Under the pieces are notes generated by a model. That model was not told where the DNA came from and did no database searches. It worked only from the letters and a program-made list of their open reading frames with translations. Below, piece after piece: positions 23,431-34,853 of a DNA stretch of 64,000 nucleotides (position 1 is the stretch's first letter; each line of letters begins with the position of its first letter). Source of the stretch: Pholiota molesta (taxonomy: Eukaryota; Basidiomycota; Agaricomycetes; Agaricales; Strophariaceae). A program made the translations under genes and the position numbers. Where the stretch lies: NCBI GenBank assembly GCA_014925825.1, contig JACGCK010000030.1:333966-397965 (forward strand), written 5' to 3'.

Positions 23431-25318
23431 CACTTTTCTTTTATTAGTGCGACATGCACGAGCCAGAGCACGATCTCAGAGCAAGTCAGGAAAGAAGAAA
23501 GGAAGGAAGGAAGCTCAAGGAAGCTGACATATGGAAGATCCATCCCACCGGGCTTCCGTGGCGCACATATGTGACTTGAGCATGAAGGGCGTGGGGGCAC
23601 AGACAGACAAGATTAGATCCACCCAGCCACCCACTGACCAGTGAGTGACTGCGCTGCCATTATGATCATTGCTTCCTTGTCCCAGGCCAAAAATGAATGA
23701 CACCGCCTGCAAACGCTATCTCGAAGGACAGGTGCGATCTGGGGGCCCACCATCTGCGCGAATACGGTTGGGAGATGGAGATCCCGTGTGTGCGCTGGCA
23801 GGGAAGGCTAAGTGGCTATTTGCAGCGCAGGTGGATCTTCGAGTTACGGGTGGATGCAGGTGGATGCGCATGGCAGATAGGCATCCCTCTGTGGGCACCT
23901 CGAGATGTGGTGGGGGAACAGCGCCGCGCGCTGGCAAGCGAGCATAACCAGCCTGGGGCCGCACAGTGAGGACTCAGAGGATGTCAGTGGGATGATGCTG
24001 GATCTGGGATCGCGCGCGCGTGTATCAAAATTAGACATAGGTGGGAGCCTGACGTTAACCCTGGCTCGGAATAGGTGCTTTATGCCTGGGGACATGGATC
24101 TGGCGTAAGCTTCGCGATCGGACGCCGCGTGCTGTCAAAGGATGACTCTGTGCCAGTGCTGCCTTGTGAATGGCGGTACATAGTATCATTCGCGTGCCGC
24201 ACCTATTAGGATCTGCTATTAGCCCTAGAAGCAGCTCCAAGTGCGTTGCTGTTCGAATACGAGACTAAAACCAGTTATCAGGATAATTTTGATCAGAGAA
24301 CGAGTGCATACATATGTATATACCTTGGAAAACCGCTACGGACTCCAAAATAGCCCTGGCGCGACCACAGCGGGTGTCCTCGATAGCTCGTGGACTGTAC
24401 CAGTGGTCGTATCGTACTAGGCGCTCGCGGCCTGCGGTGGGGAAGTGATCGCGGGGGCGCCAATTACGATGTGTAACTCCAAATGATTAGAATGATTTTC
24501 GCCCCCCAGCTTGCGCTGCTCTACTTCATATAGAGTGCGCAGGGCCGAGTCATGGGAGCTTATGTACGTAGTGCCAGGCTGGAGAGCAAGGGCGAGGGCG
24601 AGCGCCGCAGAGGATCAGGATATAGAGTTTGCAGTGGGATGACATATCTCCGCGCGAAGGGGGATGTCGGTGATGATGATGATTGCGCGTTGTGCGTGGT
24701 GTGGGGTCGTATGGCTTCGCGACTCTGGATGATGGATGGATGGTAGGATGGATGGATGGATGACGTCGTTTATCTGCAGTTGATCATCTTACGATTCGCG
24801 AGCGCGCGCAGATGCGCGTGTGCAAGAGGAGTCGTGCTGTCGCTGTCCCTGTTCTGAATCTGAATCTTAGACGTACAAAAATACCATGCGTGCAACATGT
24901 TGTACATATGTCAGGTTCAGATTTTTTTTGTGTGGCAAAGGGTGGACCTGCAATTCCGTGGGAGTCGGTGGACGTGACGCGCAGTGATGGTGTGGTGGCA
25001 TCGCCAAGGGATGGATTCCGCCTGTCGGAGGAGCCATGGGTGGGTATGTAAGGAGGCTCGGAGGGCGGGGAGAAGGGCGTATGTAAGCCGAGAGGTGAAA
25101 CGGGGATGATTTGCTGGATGCCGTGAGATGCCAGATGGATCTGGCTCAGAGATGCATGCCCATCGGAGCAACAGAGATTGATGGGGCCCACCCCGACAAG
25201 CTCGCGGTCGAGGACATCGGACCAGTCCACTATATAACTTCGCCTCGTGCTCAACTATCGCCATCTGCTCCGCACCAACTTCCAAAATACGACCAGCCTC
25301 CCACTAATTCCATCCACC
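23431..25318. other. Gene-poor spacer with a short GGAT microsatellite
   Basis: 1.9 kb with no gene I can support. It holds a ggaaggaagg tract near 23500 and a (gGAT)n microsatellite at about 24727-24762. The 3' part is the promoter region of the F-box gene, with tatataac about 85 bp before its ATG. Confidence 0.45.
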
Positions 25319-26868
25319 ATGGCCTCCCAAACCACCTGGCACTCCCTCCCCAACGAGATGAAGCTGGCCATCATCGACACCCTCGACGCAGACGACGTCA
25401 AGGCCCTCTCCAGCGTCGACCAGCGCACATACCAGGCGTGTGTACCCGCCCAATTCAAGGTGAATAGACTTCCCTGCGGCACCACCGCCTCTTTTCTGAC
25501 AGAGCACTGCAGAAAGTCAGATTGAGCGACTTCGAGGCGCTCGAGGCGTTCCTCGAGAATGTTCCGCGTGCGTATTGCGGCTACATCGAGGAGCTCGAGG
25601 TCTGCACCGCACGCCGCGACCCCCGCTCCACCCCCGTCCTCCCCCGCTTCCGCGCCGATGCCGTCATCGCCATCCTCTCCGCGTCTCTCAGCCTCGCCAA
25701 ACTCACCCTCCGCGTCTCCGGCTCGCTCGACAAAAGCGTCATCGCGCCCTTCCCCTTCCTCCACAACCTCAAAAGCCTCTCCATCGCCAACATCGGCGAC
25801 GAAGCCCGGGCCCCCTTGTAAGTCCCCCCCTACCGTTTCCCGGTGCCCTCGGCATACTGACAGGGGTCTTTCAAATTCCAGGAGCGAGCGCCTCGTCGTG
25901 TCCATCGCCGCGTCCATCCGCAACCTCGAAGAGCTCTTCCTCGACCGCATCTCGCGCTCGCTTCTGCACGCCCCGGAGCTCTTAGGCGTCTTCCCCTGCG
26001 TCCCGCTCGCCGCCGACGACGCGGACATCCCCCCGCACCCCGCGCTCGGCGCGGACCTCGCGCTCCCGTCCCTCCTCCGCCTCCCGGCCCTGCGCACGCT
26101 CGCGCTGCGCGACACGCACCTCGGGCACGCGGCGTGGGCGACCGTCCCCGTGCTCTGCCGGCTGCAGGTGCTCGACATCGGCGCGTGCGCCGCGGAGGAC
26201 GGGCGGTTCAACACGGCGTGCACGGAGCGCATCACCGCGGCCGTCGGCCGCACGCTCGACGAGTTCCGCCTCACCGCCGCGCTCGCCGCGTCCGCGCCCG
26301 ACGACGACGACTCCCGCCTCACCGACGAGTTCCGCCTCACCGACGAGTTCCGCCTCACCGACGACAACACTGGGTCCACGGCGGGGGCGGGGGCGGGGCC
26401 GGCGGCGCTCCCGCGCCTGCGCGCGCTGCACATCACGCCGTTCTTCCCCGTGGAGAAGGTGGTGGGCACGATGGCGCGCCTCGCGGGGTCGCCCGTGGAG
26501 CGCGTGTCCGTGGCGTGCTTCCCGGAGGACGTCGTGGACGTGTGCGGCGCGCTCGAGGCGTTCCTCGCCGTGCGCGTCGCGCGCGGGCCCGCGTTCTACG
26601 ACCGCCTGCGGGAGATCAACGTGCGCGTCACCACCGCAGGTGATGGGGAAGGGGAAGGGGGGGAAGGGGAGGGGAGGGGGCGAGTGAGGAGGAGAGGGAG
26701 GAGCGGCTGCAGGCGACGCGGAGGCTGCAGGCGTTCTGCCGCGACCTGAGCCTGAGCAGCGTCGTGGACAAGAGCGCGCCGGTGCCCAGCCGTCGCAGGG
26801 CGGAAACCCCGATCTCGTTCACCGATGCGCGGCGCTACCCCGTCAAGGGCCGCTCGATGACCCTCTGA
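25319..26868 (+). CDS. F-box protein (GC-rich, leucine-rich C-terminal part)
   Basis: A probable substrate adaptor of an SCF ubiquitin ligase. ATG 25319 starts MASQTTWHSLPNEMKLAIID, a fungal F-box, continuing TLDADDVKALSSVDQRTYQA. Intron 1 follows FK (25461-25515). The next exon has LSDFEALEAFLENVPRAYCG and leucine-rich segments (LPSLLRLPALRTLALRDTHL). Intron 2 lies in PL|SER near 25818. A third splice near 26640 leads to the tail LQAFCRDLSLSSVVDKS and stop TGA 26866-26868. Residues about 290-310 contain an in-frame tandem repeat of DEFRLT (three copies plus one upstream; 18-bp units at 26313-26362). Base composition is far more GC-rich than neighbouring genes, producing long spurious open frames on the other strand. 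The target protein is unknown. Confidence 0.75.
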
Positions 26869-27050
26869 GCCGAGCGCGCGGATGCGGCCTGTTCTTCTTC
26901 CTTTTTTTTGTTGTGTTTTTATTTGGGAACTTTTTGGACTGTGTGCATTTGGGCTGACATTGTTTTATAACGGGTTTTTATGACTTGACGACGTTAACTT
27001 ATTATCCTCAGTAATCTCTAGCCCCCATATGTACTTTTAGTGTTGTATAA
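26869..27050 (+). terminator. Likely 3' region of the F-box gene
   Basis: Directly after the stop the sequence changes abruptly from GC-rich to T-rich (cttttttttgttgtgttttt) and then AT-rich, as expected for a 3' UTR and termination region. No canonical aataaa was found close by. Confidence 0.35.
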
Positions 27051-27054
27051 TACT

Positions 27055-27800
27055 GCATACATTTTTTTATCATACCCTCTCTTCATCTTCTTGAAGCTTG
27101 ACGTGTGAGGAAAGTTAAGCAGGTCGCACCGAGATGGATCCCTCATCGTTCTTGATTATCGCCATCCTGTCAAACATACCTTCATTTCCCTGAAGCGTGC
27201 TTGTGACCTCAAGCACATCTATCAATCTCATATTAGAGCCTGCTCGACGGGCTTTATGCCGCCTTTGATTGGGCCTCCATCTCGAGTAAGTACATAAAGC
27301 TACATAAATGACGCGCCGCCGCCCGCCGGTTCTGATAAGGAGCAAAGCACGCCTCCCTTTGCGAGACGCAAGCAAGTGTAACTTGAACGTGAACGCGTCA
27401 AGCTACCGCATCTGCACAGAACCTACAACGCTAAAACGCAATCCACACACACCCCTGATATCGCCCTGCTGATTTACAATTTTATTATTATTATACCCTC
27501 CCTTCATCTTCTTGACGTGTGAGCCTGGCGAATTGAGCTGGTTTTTGAAGGATTGTATTTGAGGCGAATGTACTTTTACTACATTCTCATCTTTCGAGAG
27601 TATCGCCACCTGTCAAACGTTGAACCAAGAGCCTTCATTTCCCTCACGCATGCGTGCAATCCCCAGCACATCAATCACTCTCGCATGGCATGGGCTACAG
27701 TATCATCCTTGATTGGGCTTCCATCTCGAGCAAGTACACAAATGACGCGCCGCCGCCCGCCGGTTCTGACACGGAGCGAAGACTCGGGCGTGGAGCCTCC
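27055..27800. repeat. Tandem direct duplication, about 440-bp spacing, two copies
   Basis: Copy 1 is about 27066-27360 and copy 2 about 27490-27780. Shared blocks in order: ccctc(t/c)cttcatcttcttga..gacgtgtgag; tatcgcca-cctgtcaaac; ccttcatttccct; agcacatc(t)atcaatc; ttgattgggc(c/t)tccatctcgag(t/c)aagtac; aaatgacgcgccgccgcccgccggttctga. Copy 2 carries an extra segment near its start. Non-coding as far as I can see. Confidence 0.85.
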
Positions 27801-28549
27801 GCGTCTGTGCCCAACCTTACAACAACGCTAAATGCAATCGAGGACATCGAAGAAAGAAAGGAACTTGAAATTCAAGCAGTGTCACCGGATACGGACGGCG
27901 GTTCCCACCAGGCACACCGCTTGGGGAGGGCAGCTGCGGGGCGCCGTGCGGGGCGCATCTGGCATCAGCGCGCGGTGCTGCCGTGCAAGTGCAAATTCTC
28001 TATTCTGAGTGTATGTGTGTAGTAAAAGACAAAGAACAAAACCATTCCGGAACACAAGTCCACCTCCAAGCCGATGAACCCTAAGCATGGGCAATCACAC
28101 ACGGCTACGAAACTTTATTTGACGTGCACACCAGAGGCGACTCGTTGCTCTGACCTGATAAAGGAGAAGGACTTGCCAATCCCCGGGGGCGGCTCCGCTG
28201 GAATCGAGTGGCGTCGTGACTCGGTGCAGTGTGCGATGCACTATGCGGGCAGGTAGAATATGCAATATGCCCCACTGACCGACAACACGGGACCTCACAA
28301 ATCTAACTAAAATGTCAGCGTATTCAAGGCTTCTAGGACTGTGCGGTCTCCGAGTCGCCCGAGTACGCCACCACCTCGCAGGACAGGGTGTCTAAATTTA
28401 AATGCAGGGATGTAATACTTGCCACATCGCGCATCCGAGTATGTAGAGCAGCGCGCGCAGTTGCGAAGTTAAGCACGCGCGGCGCACGGAGTTGGGGTAC
28501 GGGGTGTGGGCGGGACGCCGCCGCATGGAGCTAGTTGGTGAAGTCAAGA
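27801..28549. other. Gene-poor spacer
   Basis: No supportable gene. A short GC-rich stretch near 28440-28530 (gcgaagttaagcacgcgcgg) has a weak likeness to the internal part of 5S rRNA genes. It is not called as RNA because the 5' third and pairing arms do not fit. Confidence 0.35.
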
Positions 28550-28959
28550 TTAATTATCAGTGTTGAATGGACAGTAGTAGGATGTACACGCCCCATTGCA
28601 ATACTTCAAATTGAAATGGTGTGGTTTACATTGGCAGAGATCGTATGCGCATCGGTATCCGAGTCCAGTGTGCGCAGTCGAGGAGGTGCTGGGCACTGTG
28701 TAGATGCATTGGCCCACAGTCCACCCCGTTCGGAGCGGGTGCAAGCAGGCTGTGTTTCCGGTCATTTTAGCACGCCACGCAAGCTGTGTTGTGTGCCGAA
28801 GCCACCAGTAAGGAATAATTTGTCGTATTCGGTTGGTTTGAATCCCATTAGATTTCGAATTGCGTTTTGAGGCGTTAAGTCGAGGAAGTATGCTATGAGA
28901 GGCTGATTAAGCAGGTAGAATCCGAAACATAGCGTTACAGGTAGAGAGAATTTAGCCAT
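28550..28959 (-). other. Two overlapping small ORFs, one with signal-like start, one cysteine-rich (doubtful gene)
   Basis: On the minus strand, ATG 28959 opens a 65-codon frame with a hydrophobic N-terminus (MAKFSLPVTLCFGFYLLNQP). In another frame, overlapping its end, a 71-codon frame to 28550 is cysteine-rich (CAYDLCQCKPHHFNLKYC followed by two more Cys in the next eight residues). A single small secreted cysteine-rich protein would need a splice or frame change joining them, and I found no adequate intron. Either chance frames or a decayed small secreted protein gene. I recognise no family. Confidence 0.2.
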
Positions 28960-29198
28960 GGAAAGGAGAGAACGTCAAATATAATCCGAGAAGGTAGATC
29001 CCAGCCATTTTTGTGATAGTAGATCTCCAGATTCCATAGAAATCTCAGTCTGCATGTCTGGCTTCAGGCAGTCGGCGTCGAGTGGTGTCATAGATGTGTC
29101 CACACAATTAACGACAGATGCTTATTGGGGCTCTGGAGTGATTTCGCGTACATCTAGGAGCCGCGAATGCAGCTGCCAGCACCCAGGATTTGGAAGGC

Positions 29199-29668
29199 CA
29201 GCAGAGAGAGTAATGGTAGGAAGCAACCGCCCCGATGTTGAAATTCAAATCACGGAACTGGGCTCTTTGTTTGTCCGTGCGTCCTAAGCCCTCCGACGGA
29301 ATAGCGCCCCGAGTCCGCGTCCAGTTCCCCACCAACTCAATCCACGTTCACTAACACTTTCCTCAACTCATCTCCGTTCCGGTGCCTCGAAGGTTTCAAA
29401 CATTGGGCCGTTACACGGACTCCGAGCCTCGCGCATTCCATTGGCATGCAGATATAAAAGTAATCGCCAGCCTGAGCGTCGTCCGATATTCGTGGCCCAT
29501 TCCCGCCTCCCGGATTCCCTCAAGATTCCTCACTACATTTTGAATAATAGGAGTCGCTTCCCCCAGTATGGAGGGAGAAAGGAGGGAGTCTACATCAGGG
29601 GGAAACGTCAGGCATACAATCGAATTACCACGATTAGATCGCTGAAATGTTTGCAAGGCGGATGGAGG
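29199..29668 (-). repeat. Dispersed repeat copy B, inverted relative to copy A
   Basis: The reverse complement matches 19784-20300 over its full length (shared landmarks are listed under copy A). Copy B lacks about 45 bp present in copy A between the ggaacggagatgagt and cgtcggaggg blocks. The two copies face each other across about 8.9 kb that contains the F-box gene and the tandem duplications. Confidence 0.75.
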
Positions 29669-30120
29669 ATACAATTCGGCTATGCACTGGTATGTTTCCT
29701 CCTTTGCTGACTGACACGGTGGGTGATGTGGGTCTGAATTCACTCCTAATGGTGAGTAATATATCCGCTTTATATTTCTTTGTTGCTAATTTACATGTCA
29801 TCGTGTAACTACAGGACCCTCAACCGGAGGCCGTGATGACGAATGAGGATTTCAATTCGATACTCGAGAAGCTAGGCAGAGTCTATCGTACAGAAAGTGA
29901 TCACCCTTCGTGATCTACCCTATGTGATCTACACGAAGCCTAATTTATATGTCCTCTACGAGCTGGCTGAAAACGACGCGACACGCGGTAGATTGCTGCG
30001 CGGTGGAATTCACAACGCGCAAGGTCGCTCAAGGCCATCCACCTAATCCCGGTTCAAGCGCAATCTTGAGCAACCTACATAATGTGGTGATCTATGGGCG
30101 AACTTTGGTGCATACTGCCG
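29669..30120. other. Gene-poor spacer before the pseudogene cluster
   Basis: No clear gene. Short frames such as FNSILEKLGRVYRTES (near 29860) may be part of the decayed sequence that follows, but I cannot assign them. Confidence 0.35.
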
Positions 30121-30192
30121 TCCGAAGCGACTGAGGCCTCGGCTCCCTTCTTCGATGATACGGACGCTATCATATCTCTTGTCCCCAAACAG
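30121..30192 (+). pseudogene. Fragment of a G-protein alpha subunit gene
   Basis: The frame EA.APFFDDTDAIISLVPKQ matches AAWAPFFDDMDAIIFLAPIS of the intact G-alpha gene at about 36400-36470. DNA identity is high (ttcgatgata-ggacgctatcatat), and it ends at the position where the intact gene has its intron (CAG|GT). The match includes an exon-intron junction, so this is a genomic duplicate rather than a processed copy. No other exons of the gene are recognisable nearby. Confidence 0.7.
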
Positions 30193-30268
30193 GTTGAGCT
30201 CCTGCAAAAGCGCGTCCCCCTACCTCTGCCTTTCACACCTCCGTTCAGCACGCCAACCCTCTAAGACG

Positions 30269-31080
30269 TCACCCGGGCATACGACATGATAGATTTGCAC
30301 GCCCTTTGGACGGGCGTCTTGTAGTTCTCGTGGGGCTGCAGGCGCAGACAAATCTGCGATCATGTAGTCTATTGCGGAGCAATGTACTAGCGAGCGAATT
30401 GGTCTGGCCAGCTTTTTCTGTCTTCGAAGCGACTCTACTTGGAATACTGTAACCCCCACCCTCTAATTGATATGATCGTCTATCAGCTGGTGCAGAACAT
30501 TCTGCAGGCTCAGGATGAAATTGTTGTCGAGATTATCCGCTAATCTTCGACAAATCCTTGGAATCTCAGCTCAAACGTCTTGTCGTGCAGCCTCTTCTTC
30601 GAATCAAGCAGCATTTATGGGGGCTTTCTGCAATCTTAATAGATGGACTTGATGAGTGTACTAAGCATGTTCATCAGAATTAATCAAGATACGTGACATT
30701 GCATCTCGTTTCGCGACAACCTCCGTCATATCCCATATTTCTCGTTTGCTGATCATCGAGAGCTTCGAATCGAGGCAACCTTTGTACGTAAATGAGATGT
30801 CGGATCTTGTTTTGTTAACACTTTCACTCGACAACTCAGACATTGAACAAAGCTGGGACGACATTCGGCGTTTTCTGACAGCGATATATCAAAACAAATC
30901 ACTGGTCAAGAATACTGCTCCCCACAAATTGGCCTCCAGTGTCACGGATCGAGGAGATTGTCTCCGAGTCATCCGGTTCTGCAAGTTTGATAGACTCGGT
31001 ACATTACTATACAAGGTGTGCTTTTATTCCATAACTCAACAGTGATGCCGAGGACCAGACGAGGAAGCACTCCCTCGGAC
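30269..31080 (+). pseudogene. Decayed NLR/STAND gene (NACHT domain relic)
   Basis: Successive pieces of a NACHT domain lie in the right order but in shifting frames: HPGIRHDRF...LDGRLVVLV (pre-P-loop), GAAGADKSAIM then a stop (Walker A, with Asp in place of the third Gly), SIAEQCTSERIGLASFFCLR, a frameshift, NPHPLIDMIVYQLVQNILQA, a stop, IFDKSLESQLKRLVVQPLL, SAILIDGLDEC (Walker B, 30630-30659), a stop, DIEQSWDDIRRFLTAIYQ, and NWPPVSRIEEIVSESSG in yet another frame. At least three stops and three frame changes make it non-functional. It is not a close copy of the NLR at 0-4.4 kb, whose Walker B differs (DGVEEW). Confidence 0.82.
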
Positions 31081-34000
31081 CTTCTGGACCGCAAGAGTCA
31101 AATTCACCAGTAGGAAAGATAGCTTTGATTCTTCGCACTTTCTGAAGTGACGACTTTCTAACTGCTCGATATCATTGTAGAGGTAATTTGTTTTCTTTAG
31201 TTTATCTATGTCCTTCTACCTTCATGGTTGCTTGTCAAGGCAGCTTTGAATAATTTCTACATCATCAAGACTCGGATTACAGAGTCAAAAAGCGAAGAAA
31301 ATTCAGCCCGGACTTGAAAACTGCCACATCGCCACCTTTTGAAACATAACTGGTTCTCCTCGCTCATCTCTGCTGTTATATATCTGTGTTTACTTAAATT
31401 TGATGTCAGCCTTTTCCTCCGACAGGCCGTGGCCTATTACCCATCTGGTATGTAAATGAGTAACTTGCATACCTGGATACTCAATTGAAACTGACATGTT
31501 GACGGCAATCGGCGCGCGGGGTACGGTGTGGGTGTCGTTTGGTCATCGATCAGCCATCCTCCGTCTTCACCGCCGCTTTAGTTGATCTCTCTCATTGCTC
31601 TCTCATAAAATCAATCACAAGTTTGAAGCATACATCACCCCACATCATTATTACTACTCAAAGCGTGAGATGTCAGGCATGGGGTAGCTATGCATCTACA
31701 TACGTATCGTCCATTGACCTAGGCGAATAAGCGCCCTCCGCGGCATCGTGTCGCGAGTTGCCATCGTTGCGCGCTCAGCGCCATAACTTGAATACGCGCG
31801 TCGTGTGGTGACTAATTGCCTTATTTGGCAATAATAAGTATTATGCCACAAAATGATTCCATCACTCCAAGTTGGCATCTGATGAGCAGAATCGTCTGTT
31901 GCTGGGGGACAAAAGATTCGCCGCGCAGTCTAGATATCCTAGCCCCTCCTAACACATGCACACGGTCCCTCAAACCGGACTATGGACTAATTGGTGGGTC
32001 AACCGGTCGTCTTAAGCTTCGACTTCGACTTGACCTCTACGGCATTCACATCAGCACGCATTGATAAGTAATCATTGTAAAACTCGACAGCCCTCAGAAA
32101 GCTGTTTTGAGACGCTTTGTTTTAAGACACTTGGTACAAGACTAGTATTCAAAAGCTACATATAGCTGTTAAGTAAATCATATTCAATATGAGTAATTTT
32201 GTTATCATGTTGCAATCGACCACCCCACAGGCGGCCCTTGAGCGCTATTGCGTGCCTTTTTCGCAAATATGCACATTCTATCCCGCCGTACTCTTAAAAT
32301 AGTTGCCGATATAGCGTTATGCGCAGCACGTAGACACAAATATGACCTGCCTTTCAAACTTCAAATTTTCATCGATTTATCATCAACATCGCATCTTCGC
32401 ATGAATGCAACACAATTCCAGGGAAGATCTCACTAACCAGTCAGATATGCGCCATTAGTTATAATTACATTGGAAGTCAGTCAAACATGCTCAAAATTAT
32501 GTGACCCAGGACGGAATGCCGAAGTCATTGCTGGTCAACGATGGTGAAGTCCGTATAGACCCGCGTTGGCAAGGTGAATAAATAACGTAGGATGTATCAG
32601 CTTTGTCGGCGCCAACACAGTGTTCTCACCAACATAGGATGTGAAATAAAGGGAGAGGAGATGGTGTGAGCATGCCTGTGGCATATGGATCACCAGGATC
32701 AATGCCACTGCCAGATGAATATTGGCTTGGCACATCTGCTAAAAATAAATAGATTGTGGCCAAATTGTGGCCGGGCAGAGTTCCGACTCGAAGAGAACAA
32801 TGTCAATTATATGTACGGGGCTGAAAAACTGTTATGCGAACAACGTCACTTTCGGCCTGAAGCGAGATAGGTTTGTCGAGTAATAGAACTCGACAAGTTA
32901 GAAAGATCTCGCCAGTTTCCAATTGCGAAAGCGACCGTTGAGAAAATTGAGGATCTTCGAGCATCTGAGTAAGTAGCTTCCTTTCTGTACCTAATATGTA
33001 CAGTGTATGGACACATAAAATATAGTCAAAAGTTTGCGACAACCTACCAGAATCTGACAAACGATTTCTGATAAATACAATCTGTTGTGAATATCATCGA
33101 CGCACTGATCTTTTGGGTCAGAATTCAGTAACAGATTCATCAAGAATCTCTGTCCGCCAACAAAGCGCCCTTAAGTTTTAGACCGGGGAGGTACTCCAGC
33201 ATGTTTTTATTCTGCATAATTGATAATCTTGAAAAGGACCAAAAAAGTACAGCTCGGACTGGGAGTTAGGCCGGATCCTGCTCTAGCGGGACTTTTGTAA
33301 ATGTCTCCTGCGGTCAGTTTCTCTGCAGTCGGTTAGATAGGCATAGTTACCAAGTTGTACTACAGAAAAACTCCCTTCAAACAGAAACAAATTTGAAAAG
33401 AACACTGTTAAGAAGGTTTCAAGCAAGAGAAGGTCGATTAGATCTGTTTCACGCTCTTGGCCGAAGTACACTCCTCCAATGTTTCCCCGTCAATAACACA
33501 ATGGGTTGACATAGACTCATTGGAGGTTACAGTCGATTGGTCTTTTAAGATCCCATCAAATTGGCCCAAATTAGGACGAAAGGGTCCTCAACCCTTGATC
33601 CCATCACGAGCCGTGCTTGCCGCCCGTGCCATTGACCTGCCGCATTCCCATGCATCCGACAATCCCGTTTAGGTACCAGATTTATTTGTCAGTATTCCCA
33701 TAACCCGAGTCAGCAGAATATAACTTATCCCCCCACTGTATCTCTACTCTCACCATAACGTAAATATGACTGCTATGTATGCTGTGTACCGTACAAACTT
33801 TGGAGCGCACATGTAGCACATTTTTTGCGTGTAAAACTTCGCTCGTCCAATGTGACGCGCTTGCGTGCCGGACCGAGATGTTTGGCGCCCGCGCGTCACA
33901 AACGCGTCAACGGCATTAATCCGGGCGCTCTCGGCAAGCTTCATGTCTACGATTTTCTCGCCTCAAGAGGGCTGTTTGCCTCTAGTTTGGCAAGACCCTT

Positions 34001-34853
34001 CGAATTATATTCAAATATTGTACTCCATTGCGGCGGAGGGCCGAGCCATCAGCAGGACTTACGGGATGGCATCCTTTCGGACGCTGAAGGGTCGTTTGAT
34101 GGGATCTTAAAAGACCAATCGTGTATAGACTCAGACTCATTGTGTGATAAGGGCTATTCATGTGGCATGTCAATTAATGGGGCTGTGCCGCTGGTAACTA
34201 AACTTACATCCGACTTCCGATTGATTGTGGTTTTCAATTGCCACACATGGTCGATGAAACCTTGGGCATTTCTGAAGCGCCAATTTCCAAAGGCGAGAAT
34301 TTTTCGTGGAGTCCTCAAGAGTCAGTATATAAAGCATCTTAGAGCGACGAAGGTGTATTACTGCAACCCAGTGTGTTATTATTAACCCGGTCAACTCTGA
34401 GTCTCTGACAATCAGCTGGGTAGAGCCGACGTTAGATGACAGCTCCGAAGCGCTTAAATTCTAACGATCTTCGAGCAACCATGAGAAGATCAATCACCAT
34501 ACCAGCTTTTTCGGCTGTATGTAACAATTCGAAGCTCCTTTGCCCTGTACATACTTTAAAGCAAGGATACTTAGTCGAGTATTGCATCCACTGTGTCCAA
34601 ATATAGATGCCTGATCTCCTTGGAGGTCCGTTGGTGTGATCTGAATCAAACTCTGATCATGGACAATTTTGATCCCAATTCTAGGTGCACGCCTCTATCT
34701 CTGGGAACTATCGCGACTTTATAAGCTCCCATGTCCGATGACATCCTCTATCCCGCTTTCTCTTCCCCTTCTAAATTTTGTTAACTGTCGCGACTCAAGC
34801 TGCGCCCAGTACAGCTGCGCCCAGTACCACGTATTAGCAGATATCAGAAAGCA
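31081..34853. other. 3.8-kb gene-poor, AT-rich spacer
   Basis: I see no supportable gene on either strand. A 186-codon plus-strand frame (33825-34385) lacks an ATG at its 5' end and resembles nothing I know. The first 150 bp may be further debris of the NACHT relic. The last few hundred bases are presumed promoter of the G-alpha gene. Confidence 0.4.

Noticed and set aside
25255..26469. 404-codon minus-strand open frame
   Set aside because: A by-product of high GC antisense to the F-box gene; composition is low-complexity Arg/Ala/Ser and no domain is present.
30220..30459. 79-codon minus-strand frame
   Set aside because: Antisense to the NACHT relic, whose plus-strand fragments are in correct domain order.
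33825..34385. 186-codon plus-strand frame
   Set aside because: It begins at TTG rather than ATG, has no recognisable domain, and lies in an AT-rich spacer.
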